A stretch of DNA of 64,000 nt from CATQHS01 sp963422655 (GTDB lineage: Bacteria; Actinomycetota; Acidimicrobiia; Acidimicrobiales; Aldehydirespiratoraceae), in the NCBI GenBank assembly GCA_963422655.1, contig OY730440.1:2728001-2792000 (forward strand), read 5' to 3'. Every line of letters begins with the position of its first letter. The first letter of the stretch is position 1. The position numbers and the translations under genes are program-made. This document shows, one piece after another, positions 45,713-55,246 of the stretch. Under the pieces are notes generated by a model. The model saw nothing but the letters and a program-made list of their open reading frames with translations. It ran no database searches and was not told where the DNA came from.

Positions 45713-46713
<1,001 letters not shown>

Positions 46714-46717
<4 letters not shown>

Positions 46718-47754
46718 CGGCCGACACTAAGACCGCGGTCTCGCCGTCGCCCGAGTCCGGCACGAAGGTTCGTAAGAAGACCTTCACGCAGGCTCTCAAC
46801 GGCGCCCTCGATCTCGCCATGGAGAAGTATCCCGAGATGTTCCTCATCGGCGAGGACATCGCCGAGATGGGTGGCGATTTCGGGGTCACCAGAAAACTGC
46901 TGGCCACCTACGGGGCCGAGCGGGTCCGTGACACACCGCTGTCGGAGGCGGCCATCATCGGAACCTGTGTGGGCGCGGCCATGGTCGGCATGCGACCGGT
47001 AGCAGAGATCATGTTCGCCGATTTCCTGGGGGAGTGCTACGACCAGATCGTCAACAACGCAGCCAAGCTCCACTACATGTTCGACGGGCAGTTCAGAGCC
47101 CCTCTGGTCATCAGGACGGCCTGCGGGGGTGGATTCGGAGGAGGTCCCCATCACTCTCAGAGTGTCGAGGGCTGGTTCCTCAACGTGCCCGGCCTCGTCA
47201 TTGTGGCCCCTTCCAATCCGGCCGACGCCAAGGGGCTCCTGCTGGCCTCGATTCAAAGCGACGACCCGGTGCTCTTCTTGGAGCACAAGTCTCTTTACCG
47301 GGTTCGCGACGTAGTGCCCGACGGCTACTACACCACTCCTCTGGGGCGGGCCGCCGTGGCCCAACCCGGCCGAGACGTCACCGTGGTGGCTGCCATGCGC
47401 ATGGTACCCATGGCGCTGGCCGCTGCCGATGAGGTGGCGGCCGATGGCATCTCGGTGGAGGTCATCGACCTGCGGACCATCCGGCCCTACGACGCCGCAA
47501 CCGTGCTGGCCTCGGTTGGCAAGACGGGCCGGGCTGTTGTTGCCAACGAAGCGCCCGGGATCGGAGGGTTGGGAGCCGAGCTCAGCGCTCGGATCCACGA
47601 GGAGTGCTTCGACGACCTCCGGGGTCCGGTGGTGCGGGTTGACGGCCTCGACACGCCCATCCCGTTCTCGGTCCCTCTCGAACACGTAGTTTTGCCCGAT
47701 CAGGACGACATCACCAGAGCTATTCGTGCCGCAGTGCGAGGAGGAGCCCTATGA
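46714..47754 (+). CDS. TPP-dependent dehydrogenase E1 component, beta subunit
   Basis: 346 residues from the ATG at 46714, inside the ATGA overlap with E1 alpha. It carries the conserved MFLIGEDIAEMGGDFGVTRKL, with the Glu that activates TPP (about 46), RVRDTPLSEAAIIGTCVGAAMVGMRPVAE, and CGGGFGGGPHHSQSVEGWF. The C-terminal transketolase domain has VEVIDLRTIRPYD. It forms the alpha2beta2 E1 with the preceding gene. The stop overlaps the next start by 4 bases. Confidence 0.93.
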
Positions 47755-48017
47755 CCACCAACGTCATCTTGCCGAAATGGGGCTTGACCATGCAGGACGG
47801 CACCGTTGTGGTCTGGCACGTCAGCGAAGGGGACCGGGTGGTCCGAGGCGAGGTGATTGCCGAGGTCGAGACCGAGAAGGTGGAGAACGAGCTGGAGGCT
47901 CCCTGCGCCGGTGTCGTGACGAGAATCCTCGTGGCCGCCGACGACACCGTTGACGTGGGCACGGTTCTGGCTGTCATAGCCGCCGACGATGGTGATGCCG
48001 AGACGGTGCCCGGGTGA
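47751..48017 (+). CDS. Free-standing lipoyl-carrier protein
   Basis: 88 residues: a single biotinyl/lipoyl domain. The lipoylation lysine lies in VETEKVENE (Lys about 44), with the flanking GDRVVRGEVIAEV hairpin and PCAGVVTRILVAADDTVDVGTVLAVI. Nothing else is encoded: no peripheral-subunit-binding domain and no acyltransferase core. In standard 2-oxoacid dehydrogenases this domain is the N-terminus of E2. It therefore resembles glycine-cleavage H protein in role, a mobile carrier. It overlaps both neighbours by 4 bases. Confidence 0.9.
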   Translation: MTTNVILPKWGLTMQDGTVVVWHVSEGDRVVRGEVIAEVETEKVENELEAPCAGVVTRILVAADDTVDVGTVLAVIAADDGDAETVPG

Positions 48018-48784
48018 CTCGATTCGAGGGCCTGAACATCCTGGTCACCGGAGCGTCTCGGGGCATTGGTGCGGCCACGGCCCGAGCCTTCGCGGCCGAG
48101 GGAGGACGTGTCGCTGTCAACTATCGCCGCGACGAAGCCGGCGCGATGGCAACCCGCCGGGCCATCGTCGACGCGGGGGGGAGGGCCGAGGTGTTCAGAA
48201 CCGATATGGGTGTGATCGAAGACGTTGCCCGCCTCGCCGACGAAGTGGAGGCAACCCTCGGACCGATCTCGGTTTTGGTCAACAACGCCGCCGCCATAGA
48301 TCGCTCCTCGATGACGGACGTGTCGCTCGAAGCCTTCGACGCCGTCTGGCGGGTCAATGTCCGGGGGCTCTTCCAGCTCAGCCAGCGCGTGGCAACCGGC
48401 ATGATCGAACGCCGCCGCGGTGCCATTGTCCACGTCAGTTCCATTCTGGCCCGGCTGGCCGTGCCCAACCGCACCGCTTACATCGCCTCCAAGAGCGCGG
48501 TCGAGGGCCTCACCCGGGCCATGGCCGTAGATCTCGCCCCGTACGGGGTCCGGGTCAACACGGTGGCGCCCGGATTGGTTGCCACCGAGGCCCTCTTTGC
48601 CGGTATGCCCGGTGAGGATCTCCAGGCTGCGGTGCAGAGCTACATCCCGGGGGGCCGGTTTGGGCGGCCGGCCGAGATCGCGGCTGCGGTGCTGTTCGTG
48701 GCCTCGAACGAGGCCAGCTACCTCAACGGGGCGCTCGTACCGGTCGACGCGGCTCTGGCTTCTCGCGAAGCTGGCCCGGCCTGA
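48014..48784 (+). CDS. Short-chain dehydrogenase/reductase of the E1 operon (first SDR)
   Basis: 256 residues of classical SDR architecture: ILVTGASRGIGAATARAF (NAD(P) loop, about 9-26), LVNNAAAIDRSS, the catalytic Ser in HVSSILARL (about 140) and YIASK (about 156-160), then PGLVATEALFAG. An Arg-rich segment (NYRRDEA) after beta-2 favours NADP(H). It starts within the lipoyl gene (GTGA overlap), so it is certainly part of the operon. Substrate unknown. Confidence 0.9.
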   Translation: MTRFEGLNILVTGASRGIGAATARAFAAEGGRVAVNYRRDEAGAMATRRAIVDAGGRAEVFRTDMGVIEDVARLADEVEATLGPISVLVNNAAAIDRSSMTDVSLEAFDAVWRVNVRGLFQLSQRVATGMIERRRGAIVHVSSILARLAVPNRTAYIASKSAVEGLTRAMAVDLAPYGVRVNTVAPGLVATEALFAGMPGEDLQAAVQSYIPGGRFGRPAEIAAAVLFVASNEASYLNGALVPVDAALASREAGPA

Positions 48785-48816
48785 CAAGCCGACGACACCG
48801 GACCCGGGAGCTGGCT

Positions 48817-49776
48817 GTGATCAGTGTCAATTGCGAGGCGATGAAGACGGTGCGGCTCATCCTCGACGATGCCGATGCGCTGGGCGTGAAGGTGACCAGG
48901 CTCGGCAACGGCGCGACCGTCGTGGACATGGGACTGCAGGCAAAGGGAGGATGGCGGGCAGCCGAGCTATACACGCTGGTCACCCTGGGAGGGCTGGGCA
49001 CCGTCGGTTACGAGCCTTTCGATCTCGACGGTCGGATGCTGACCGCGGTGCGAGTGATGGTCGATCACCCCATCGAGGGTTGCGTGGCGTCGCAGATCGC
49101 CGGTTGGCGGCTCGAAGAGCCGGGTACCGAGCATGCCGCCATCCTGGCCGGGCCGGGCCGGGCCCTCAACCGGGAGAACCCGGATCACTACTTGGACTGG
49201 GTCGACTACCGCGACGATTATCACGAAGCGGTGGTGGCCATCCAGACGTCGGATCCCGTACCGGTGGCGATGACCGACCGCATCGCGTCGGCATGCCGGG
49301 TGGAGCCCGCCGACCTTTACGTTCTCTTCGCCCCCAACCGCAGCCTGGTCACGGCGGTTCAGGTAGCAGCCCGGATCGTGGAGCAGACTCTGCATCGCCT
49401 GGCCGAGGAGGGCATGGACATGCGTAGCCTGCGTCACGCCTACGGCTTCGGTGTCGTCCCGCCACTTATCGACGACGACCTGATCTCGATGGGGCGAATC
49501 AACGACAGTTTGCTCTACGGGGGTATCGCCAACATCGGTGTCGAAGCCGAAGACAGCCAATGTGCCCGGATCGTCGAGCGGGTGATCTCGGCGGCCAGCA
49601 CCGGCTACGGACGGCCTTTCATCGAGGTGTACGAGGAAGCGGGCCGGGACTTCTACGAGATCCCGATCGATCTTCACTCGCCGGCCGGGGTCCATCTCAC
49701 CAACCTGACCAGCGGTCGCACATTCAGCGCCGGTGGCGTCAACACCGAGGTACTGGTCGCCTCTTTCTTCGGATGA
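48817..49776 (+). CDS. Methenyltetrahydromethanopterin cyclohydrolase (Mch) homologue
   Basis: 319 residues, the length of archaeal and methylotroph Mch. The similarity runs along the whole chain: ISVNCEAMKTVRLILDDADAL, VKVTRLGNGATVVDMG, LGGLGTVGYEPF, VRVMVDHPIEGCVASQIAGWRL, VEPADLYVLFAPNRSLVTAVQVAARIVEQTLHRL, PPLIDDDLISMGRINDSLLYGG and VHLTNLTSGRTFSAGGVNTEVL. The Asn/Asp/Arg residues of the pterin site region look retained. The known enzyme interconverts 5-formyl- and 5,10-methenyl-H4MPT. H4MPT is not an expected actinobacterial cofactor, so the true substrate may be another pterin or a cyclic amidine. GTG start, 32 bases after the SDR. Confidence 0.85.
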   Translation: MISVNCEAMKTVRLILDDADALGVKVTRLGNGATVVDMGLQAKGGWRAAELYTLVTLGGLGTVGYEPFDLDGRMLTAVRVMVDHPIEGCVASQIAGWRLEEPGTEHAAILAGPGRALNRENPDHYLDWVDYRDDYHEAVVAIQTSDPVPVAMTDRIASACRVEPADLYVLFAPNRSLVTAVQVAARIVEQTLHRLAEEGMDMRSLRHAYGFGVVPPLIDDDLISMGRINDSLLYGGIANIGVEAEDSQCARIVERVISAASTGYGRPFIEVYEEAGRDFYEIPIDLHSPAGVHLTNLTSGRTFSAGGVNTEVLVASFFG

Positions 49777-49809
49777 GCCTTCAGGGGACTCTCTTGTCGT
49801 GAGCCGGCC

Positions 49810-50538
49810 ATGAGTCGGGGTGGGGCGCCGCCGGTGGTGATCGTCACCGGTGGAGGCTCCGGTATCGGGCTGGCCTGTGCCACCGCCCTGGCAGACCGGG
49901 GCATGCGCTGCGTATTGGTGGGACGCCGTCGGGACCGGCTGCGAGCCGCGGCCTGTGGTTTGAGCGTTCCGGGAGTTCCGATGGTGGCCGACCTGACCGA
50001 AACCGGCGCCCCCGAGCACGTCGTCGATCAGGTGCTCGAATACCGAGGCCGTATTGATATGGTGGTTCATGGCGCTGGCATGTTCGAGAAGCAGCCGGCC
50101 CGAGCCGTCACCTTCGAGCACTGGCACCGAGTCATTGACGTCAACCTGACCGCGGTCATGGCTTTGACCAAGGCTTGCTGGGTACCGCTGGCTACCTCCG
50201 GTGGTCAGATCGTGCTGATCAGCAGCATTGCCGCGGTTCGGGCATTCGAGGGCAACGCCGCCTACGCCGCGTCCAAGGGGGCAATGAACGCTTACGGCGA
50301 GGTCTTGCGGTTGGAGGGAAAGGCGCCGGGTATCAGGGTGATCACGCTGTGCCCGGCCCAGACCGACACCGAGTTGTGGGAAGGTAAGGCCCCCGCTGAG
50401 GTCCGGGCCCGCATGATGCCGGTGGAGACGGTCGGGGAGTTGGTGGCGGCCTTGGTGAGCGTCGACCGTCGTGTCGATATCGCCCCGGTAGTCATTGAAC
50501 CCTTCCATGATCCTTGGCTGGAGCGATCAGAGTCGTGA
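49810..50538 (+). CDS. Short-chain dehydrogenase/reductase of the E1 operon (second SDR)
   Basis: 242 residues. VVIVTGGGSGIGLACATAL (cofactor loop), a shortened beta-3 region (VADLTETGAPE), MVVHGAGMFEKQP, catalytic Ser in LISSIAAVRAFEG and YAASK. The C-terminus is brief and lacks the usual GG-x-x-VDGG tail, ending in VDIAPVVIEPFHDPW as in clade SDRs of fatty-acid or sugar type. The last bases overlap the next gene (GTGA). It differs enough from the first SDR to act on a different intermediate. Confidence 0.9.
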   Translation: MSRGGAPPVVIVTGGGSGIGLACATALADRGMRCVLVGRRRDRLRAAACGLSVPGVPMVADLTETGAPEHVVDQVLEYRGRIDMVVHGAGMFEKQPARAVTFEHWHRVIDVNLTAVMALTKACWVPLATSGGQIVLISSIAAVRAFEGNAAYAASKGAMNAYGEVLRLEGKAPGIRVITLCPAQTDTELWEGKAPAEVRARMMPVETVGELVAALVSVDRRVDIAPVVIEPFHDPWLERSES

Positions 50539-51545
50539 GCGCCGAGGGGGTAGGTCTGGGATTGCAGATCGTTCCGACCATGCCGGTCGACGAAGTGCTG
50601 GACACCATCCGGGTAGCCGAGGAGTTGGGCTACTCGCACGCCATGATCGCCGACGAGGGCCTGATGCTCGACGTGTACGCCCTACTGGGGGCGGCTGCCG
50701 GTGTCACCACCACGATCCGTCTGGGCGCGGTCACCAACGGCTACACCCGCCATCCGGCCGCCACTGCGGCTGCTCTGGCCACCGTGGACGAGATGAGCGG
50801 AGGCAGAGCTTTCGTGACCCTGGTTGCCGGTGGGACCATGGTGCTCGGGCCTATGGGCATCAAGCGGTCGGCCCCGGTGGCGGTCGTGGCCGACACCATC
50901 GAAGCACTGCGATTGTTATGGCGCGGTGAGCCTGTCACCTGGCAGGGTCGGCGGTTCAGGCTCGACGGGGCTCAGCTCAGCACCGGACCCTGCCGGATCC
51001 CGATCTGGGTGGCAGCCCGGGGCGAGAAGATGCTCGGGCTGGTCGGCGCGGTCGCCGATGGGGTGGTGCTGATGGTGAAGTCGGATCTCGGTGCCGCTAT
51101 CGGGCTCGCCGAGCGCTCCCGGACGGGACGGTCCCGGCTCACCCGTGTCTATCTGGACCGGCTGGCATTCACTTCCGAGATGATCGAGGAGGCCAAGGCT
51201 CTGTACGGGTATGCGGTGATGGACAGCCCCGAACGGGTTCTGCGCAGCCTCGGCCTCGACAGTGACACCATCGCTGGTCTGCGGCGTGCCTTCGAGCAGG
51301 GCGGTCCCGAAGCCGTGGCCCCGTTGGTGACCGACGAGATCGTGGCCCGGTACCAGATCGCGGGAACCCGCACCGAATGCCGCTGCCAACTCACAGAGCT
51401 GATCGCCGCCCACGAGCTCGACGCTTTCTTCGTCAACATCATCTCGCCGGGCCGCGACGCCAACCGGGAGCTACTGGCCGAAGTGGCCGACATCACCTCC
51501 GACTGGTCGACGCCCCCCACGCGAGACCTCAGAGCGAGGCGGTAA
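50535..51545 (+). CDS. Mer/luciferase-like (F420-type) oxidoreductase
   Basis: 336 residues from the GTG at 50535 overlapping the previous stop; a TTG at 50514 is also in frame. It is a luciferase-like TIM barrel: GLGLQIVPTMPVDEVLDTIRVAEELGYSHAMIAD, TTTIRLGAVTNGYTRHPAATAAALATVDEMSGGRAFVTLVAGG, then PIWVAARGEKMLGLVGAVADG. These correspond to the F420-dependent branch that includes methylene-H4MPT reductase (Mer). Mer catalyses the step two reactions from Mch, so finding both homologues in one operon is suggestive. The cofactor (F420 or FMN) cannot be decided by eye. Confidence 0.85.
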   Translation: MSAEGVGLGLQIVPTMPVDEVLDTIRVAEELGYSHAMIADEGLMLDVYALLGAAAGVTTTIRLGAVTNGYTRHPAATAAALATVDEMSGGRAFVTLVAGGTMVLGPMGIKRSAPVAVVADTIEALRLLWRGEPVTWQGRRFRLDGAQLSTGPCRIPIWVAARGEKMLGLVGAVADGVVLMVKSDLGAAIGLAERSRTGRSRLTRVYLDRLAFTSEMIEEAKALYGYAVMDSPERVLRSLGLDSDTIAGLRRAFEQGGPEAVAPLVTDEIVARYQIAGTRTECRCQLTELIAAHELDAFFVNIISPGRDANRELLAEVADITSDWSTPPTRDLRARR

Positions 51546-51579
51546 GCTGCTGGCTGCTTCGAGACGAACCAGCGAGCGG

Positions 51580-52002
51580 ATGCAGCGTCAACGACGCCGC
51601 GACACCGCTCCGGAGATGGCGCTGCGTAGGGAGCTGTGGCGACGAGGGCTCCGCTACAGGGTCGACCGAGCACCGGTTCCCGGTACTCGACGCCGAGCCG
51701 ATGTCGTCTTCGGTCGAGCCAAGGTCGCCGTATTCGTCGACGGGTGCTTCTGGCATTCATGTCCCGATCACGCCACGATCCCGAAGAGCAACCGGCAATG
51801 GTGGATCGACAAGTTGGAGACGAACGCGCGCCGGGACAGCGACACCGACCGTCGGCTTGCTGAGCTCGGCTGGGCCGTGATCCGTGTGTGGGAGCACGAA
51901 GATTCGGTTCGGGCGGCCGAACGTGTCGCTGACTTGATCAGAGATCGGCACTTGGCCGGTGATGATCCGCCGGCTCGGGGTGGAGGCCCCGGGAACGGGT
52001 AG
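51580..52002 (+). CDS. vsr: Very short patch repair (Vsr) endonuclease
   Basis: 140 residues: RRDTAPEMALRRELWRRGLRYRVDR, RADVVFGRAKVAVFVDGCFWHSCPDH, WIDKLETNARRDSDTDRRLAELGWAVIRVWEHE. The catalytic Asp is in RRADVVF (about 41) and the zinc/His-Cys site in DGCFWHSCPDH. Vsr nicks T:G mismatches arising from deamination of 5-methylcytosine. It is convergent with, and immediately adjacent to, the C5-methyltransferase gene (stops at 52002 and 52003), the expected partner. In defence operons such nucleases may instead act as the restriction component. Confidence 0.93.
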   Translation: MQRQRRRDTAPEMALRRELWRRGLRYRVDRAPVPGTRRRADVVFGRAKVAVFVDGCFWHSCPDHATIPKSNRQWWIDKLETNARRDSDTDRRLAELGWAVIRVWEHEDSVRAAERVADLIRDRHLAGDDPPARGGGPGNG

Positions 52003-53397
52003 TTACGTCGCTACGTCGGGGCCGAGCGCGGCCAAGGCGGCGCCGTACCCCAGCGGCATGGGGACGGCGTTACCGATCCACTTGGACAGTTGGGCTCGGG
52101 AGGGAGGATGGCCCGGGTTGGTGGCGAAGCGATAGTTCTTCGGGAAGCCTTGCAGGCGCGCCGCCTCACCGGGGGTCAGCGTTCGTCGTTGGGTCGGATG
52201 GACGAACCGGCCCCGACCCGGGGTCATGAACCCGGTGGTGATGGTGCCCGCCGGCTTGTCTCGCACCATCCGACCGTAGATCGACTGGTAAGTGGTGCCG
52301 TCCTGATGACAGACCGGTCTCTCGGCCAGCCCCAAGTCGTAGGCGTCGTTGTCGAACAACCAGTCGATCCTTCTCTGGTTGTCTGAGCTGAGATCGCTGG
52401 CCTGATCCATCAGCGGATTGCCGGTGACGGCTCTGTCCTCGCCGATTGCCCACCAGACCGATCTCGGTTCACGATCCTCGTCTCTGAGTAATCGGTTCAC
52501 CTGTTCGAACGGGATGGGTGGGCTCTCCCGGCGAGCGACCATGAAGAAACGTCGGCGGCTCTGGGGCCATCCCATGGCATCGGCGGCCAGGACGGCTTCG
52601 GTCACGGTGTATCCGGCCGATTCGAGAAGTTGCCGGGTTGTCGCTACTACCGAGGTTCGATCGTGGAGCACCGACGGGACGTTCTCGATGATCACCGCTC
52701 GAGCTCGGGCCGCTACCGCGAAGGCCGGGACGGTCAGGTACAGCAGGTTACGAGGGTCGTCCCGTCGAGATCGGTTGTTGAGGTTGGAGTGGCCCTGGCA
52801 GGGTGGTCCGGCCATGACCAGATCCACGTCTCGGACCGCCCGAGCGATCTGGTCGTCGACGATCTCCGGTTCGTATACGAAGACGGTGTTCCCGTTGACT
52901 CCCTTCAGCCTGAAGTCGACGAGAGAACCAGCCGAGTCGACCGAACCGATACGGGTTTCGTGGTTGGCGCTGTAGACCTCGAGAGCCCCGGCGTCGGTGT
53001 CGACGGCGACTTCGGTGACCGTGTTCCGGCCCGCTTCGGCCGCCAGTTGGCGGACCCCGAGAGCCAGGCCTCCCACTCCCGAGAACAGGTCGGCCACCCG
53101 CAGCGAGCCGGTCCGTCCCGCGGTCGAGACCGGTTGGATGCCGGCCAGGTACGCCCTCCACCATGCCCCTTTGAGGTCGAGCCGTATCGGCCCACCTACT
53201 GTCGGATCTTCGGGGAGGCCGGCGGTGTCGGTAGCTACCCACGACTCGATGGCGACATCGCCGAGCCGTACCGAGTGGCGGAGCTTGCCGGTCCCCAGGG
53301 AGAACCTCTCTCCTGTTCGAGACTCATTCTGTAGAGAACGGTTCTCGGTGGTACCCGAGAGATCAAGGGTCGGCTGGGGCGCCGGAGCCGCGGTCAT
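52003..53397 (-). CDS. DNA (cytosine-5-)-methyltransferase
   Basis: 464 residues. All core motifs are readable: I VADLFSGVGGLALG (about 100-114), IV GPPCQGHS (catalytic Cys about 200), VI IIENVPS, VIII WPQSRRRFF, IX RTLTPGEAARLQGFP and X IGNAVPMPLG. A 95-residue N-terminal extension precedes motif I. The short target-recognition region between VIII and IX gives no hint of the site. The gene is the last of a four-gene minus-strand operon, overlapping the upstream gene by 4 bases, and faces Vsr. Confidence 0.95.
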   Translation of the reverse strand: MTAAPAPQPTLDLSGTTENRSLQNESRTGERFSLGTGKLRHSVRLGDVAIESWVATDTAGLPEDPTVGGPIRLDLKGAWWRAYLAGIQPVSTAGRTGSLRVADLFSGVGGLALGVRQLAAEAGRNTVTEVAVDTDAGALEVYSANHETRIGSVDSAGSLVDFRLKGVNGNTVFVYEPEIVDDQIARAVRDVDLVMAGPPCQGHSNLNNRSRRDDPRNLLYLTVPAFAVAARARAVIIENVPSVLHDRTSVVATTRQLLESAGYTVTEAVLAADAMGWPQSRRRFFMVARRESPPIPFEQVNRLLRDEDREPRSVWWAIGEDRAVTGNPLMDQASDLSSDNQRRIDWLFDNDAYDLGLAERPVCHQDGTTYQSIYGRMVRDKPAGTITTGFMTPGRGRFVHPTQRRTLTPGEAARLQGFPKNYRFATNPGHPPSRAQLSKWIGNAVPMPLGYGAALAALGPDVAT

Positions 53398-54266
53398 CGG
53401 TCCGGTCCCTTCCCGTGGATGAATTTCCTGTCACCCAATTCCTGGATCGGCAAGTTCTTGACCGATGCCTTCCTAGCCGTTCGGAGCCGTCCTCCCATGG
53501 GGTCGGCGGAGCCTACGGGGTGTTGCCCGGCTGGTGTCGTCTCCGGCTCGGGTCCCCCATCGCCGGGGCCCTCATCCCAAAGTTCGGCGATCAGGGCCTC
53601 GGCCTCGTCGTCGTCGTAGATGTTCAGCACGGCGTTGGTCCAAGTGCGGGTCAGTCTCTTGGCCAGCTCCCGGATGTCGTTGGTCTTGAGCTGGTTCCGG
53701 GCCTGGAAGCGGACCAAGGCTCGGGTCAGGGCCGGAGCGGTGGAGGTTTTCACCCGCAGGATGTGGCTCCGCCAGAAATCGGTTGTCCGCGTGGTGGCGT
53801 GGGCCAACTCGGCATGGTCGGCGCCGCCCAGGGCCGCCACCCGTCGGTACATCCGAGGTAGGACCGCTTCGCTTGAACTCTCCCCGTCGATGTATTTCAT
53901 GTAGTTGCCCTTCTGGAAGGGGCCTTGCTCCCGCCAAGCGATGAAGTCCCAGAAATAGGCGAAGCTGGCCCAGCGCCAGAAACCGCGATCGTCGAGCACC
54001 ACTACAGGCACGTCCTCCAGGGCCGCGTACAAATGCACAGCAGCTCGACCCTCGATCTGATCCAACTCGCTCGGACGTCTCTTGTCCGGGATCTCCTTAC
54101 GAACCAGCAGGGCCGCTCTTTGGAGAGGCTCGAGGTTCATCTCGACCCCGTCGCCGAGCCGGTGCGCCCTCTCGCTCACATCTCGGCCGAAGGAAGCCGA
54201 CCGACCCTCGAGCTGTCGTTCGGCCAGCTCCGCGCAGTGGGCTCGGGTCAGGATCGGGTACCTCAC
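53394..54266 (-). CDS. Defence-operon protein, DUF6339-like
   Basis: 290 residues, no signal or membrane segment. The central block VVVLDDRGFWRWASFAYFWDFIAWRE followed by GNYMKYIDG is distinctive and, from memory, resembles DUF6339, found next to cytosine methyltransferases in actinobacteria; this is not verified. The rest is helical, with LTRALVRFQARNQLKTNDIRELAKRLTRTWTNAVLNIYDDDEAEALI, and ends in a low-complexity tail. It overlaps both neighbours by 4 bases (stop 53394 against start 53397; start 54266 against stop 54263), so it is stoichiometrically coupled with them. Function unknown; perhaps a structural bridge between ATPase and methylase. Confidence 0.7.
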   Translation of the reverse strand: MRYPILTRAHCAELAERQLEGRSASFGRDVSERAHRLGDGVEMNLEPLQRAALLVRKEIPDKRRPSELDQIEGRAAVHLYAALEDVPVVVLDDRGFWRWASFAYFWDFIAWREQGPFQKGNYMKYIDGESSSEAVLPRMYRRVAALGGADHAELAHATTRTTDFWRSHILRVKTSTAPALTRALVRFQARNQLKTNDIRELAKRLTRTWTNAVLNIYDDDEAEALIAELWDEGPGDGGPEPETTPAGQHPVGSADPMGGRLRTARKASVKNLPIQELGDRKFIHGKGPDR

Positions 54267-55246
54267 TTGTCTCCCTCCTTGATGCTGGCCAGCATGGTCT
54301 TGCCCAGATCGATGGCGTGCTCGGCGTGGGCAATGACCATGGCCGGATCGGTTCGGATCATCCTGATCATTGCGTCGCGTGTCGAATCCCGGGCCGAAGA
54401 ACCGGTGATCAATCGCACCACCCGGCCGATCAGTGAGTCCTCGAGGTCACGGTAGGTATGGGACCCGTCTATCTGCCCGGTGGAGGCGGTGACGACCGCG
54501 GTCACGAAGTCGAGAACCAACTGCATCTGCATCGCGGCTGAGGCTGGTGAAGCGCCGCGAGCCGCCAGCTCGGACAGCAGTACTTCGTCAACGTAGAAGA
54601 CGGGAGGTTCGGTGTTCTCGTAGGGTTCGGTCGGTACGTGATCGCCCATGTGGACATAGCGCATCGTCTTGGCGGGCAGACCGAGCTTCGATCTGGTCTC
54701 GTCGTCGAGGCGGGTCGGCCTGAACAGGCTGATCTCGTGGTGGGTCCTGATCCTGAATCCGGTTCGGGCCAGCCAGGTTCCTTTGCGCCAGGGATGCAGC
54801 GGTTTGGGATCCCGGCCCTTCGTGCGTATCAGATACAGATCGACGGTGGCGCCGCTGGTGCTGGCCTGCAGTGCTCGGGGCCGGTGGGGGTAGGCCAGAT
54901 CCACGATTCGGGGCAGCGTCTCGAGGTAGTCCAATGAGTGCTGCCACACCACGTCGGTGATCTTCAGGTAACTGGTGCTGGCTGTCACCAGCAGCGACAG
55001 CAGTGAAGGGCTGAGACCGGAGTCGCCCGCGCCTGTGCCCAACGTGCGCTTGAGCTCTTCGAAGTGCAGTTCCTCGGCCAGTACCAGCTCGACCTTGCGG
55101 ATTGCGTAGGCGGCGGCGTCTTCCACGATGATCGACGAACCGGGCTCGCATTCCAGATCACCGAATCGCAACCGGGTCCCTTCGAAGACCTTTTCGAGGG
55201 AGACGGCTACGTCGAAGGGCCTTATGACCCGGGTCTCGCTGCTCAC
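54263..55246 (-). CDS. Defence-operon protein of unknown family
   Basis: 327 residues. I do not recognise the fold. The N-terminus (RPFDVAVSLEKVFEGTRLRFGDLE) is beta-rich. A central part reads VDLYLIRTKGRDPKPLHPW and a helical C-terminus contains DGSHTYRDLEDSLIGRVVRLITGSS. There is no nuclease motif I can name and no membrane segment. Both ends overlap adjacent genes by 4 bases, showing it belongs to the ATPase / DUF6339-like / methylase operon. Confidence 0.75.
   Translation of the reverse strand: MSSETRVIRPFDVAVSLEKVFEGTRLRFGDLECEPGSSIIVEDAAAYAIRKVELVLAEELHFEELKRTLGTGAGDSGLSPSLLSLLVTASTSYLKITDVVWQHSLDYLETLPRIVDLAYPHRPRALQASTSGATVDLYLIRTKGRDPKPLHPWRKGTWLARTGFRIRTHHEISLFRPTRLDDETRSKLGLPAKTMRYVHMGDHVPTEPYENTEPPVFYVDEVLLSELAARGASPASAAMQMQLVLDFVTAVVTASTGQIDGSHTYRDLEDSLIGRVVRLITGSSARDSTRDAMIRMIRTDPAMVIAHAEHAIDLGKTMLASIKEGDK

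Noticed and set aside
48967..50508. 513-codon minus-strand open frame across mch and the second SDR
   Set aside because: Antisense to two genes with complete family motifs; low-complexity His/Gly/Asp composition.
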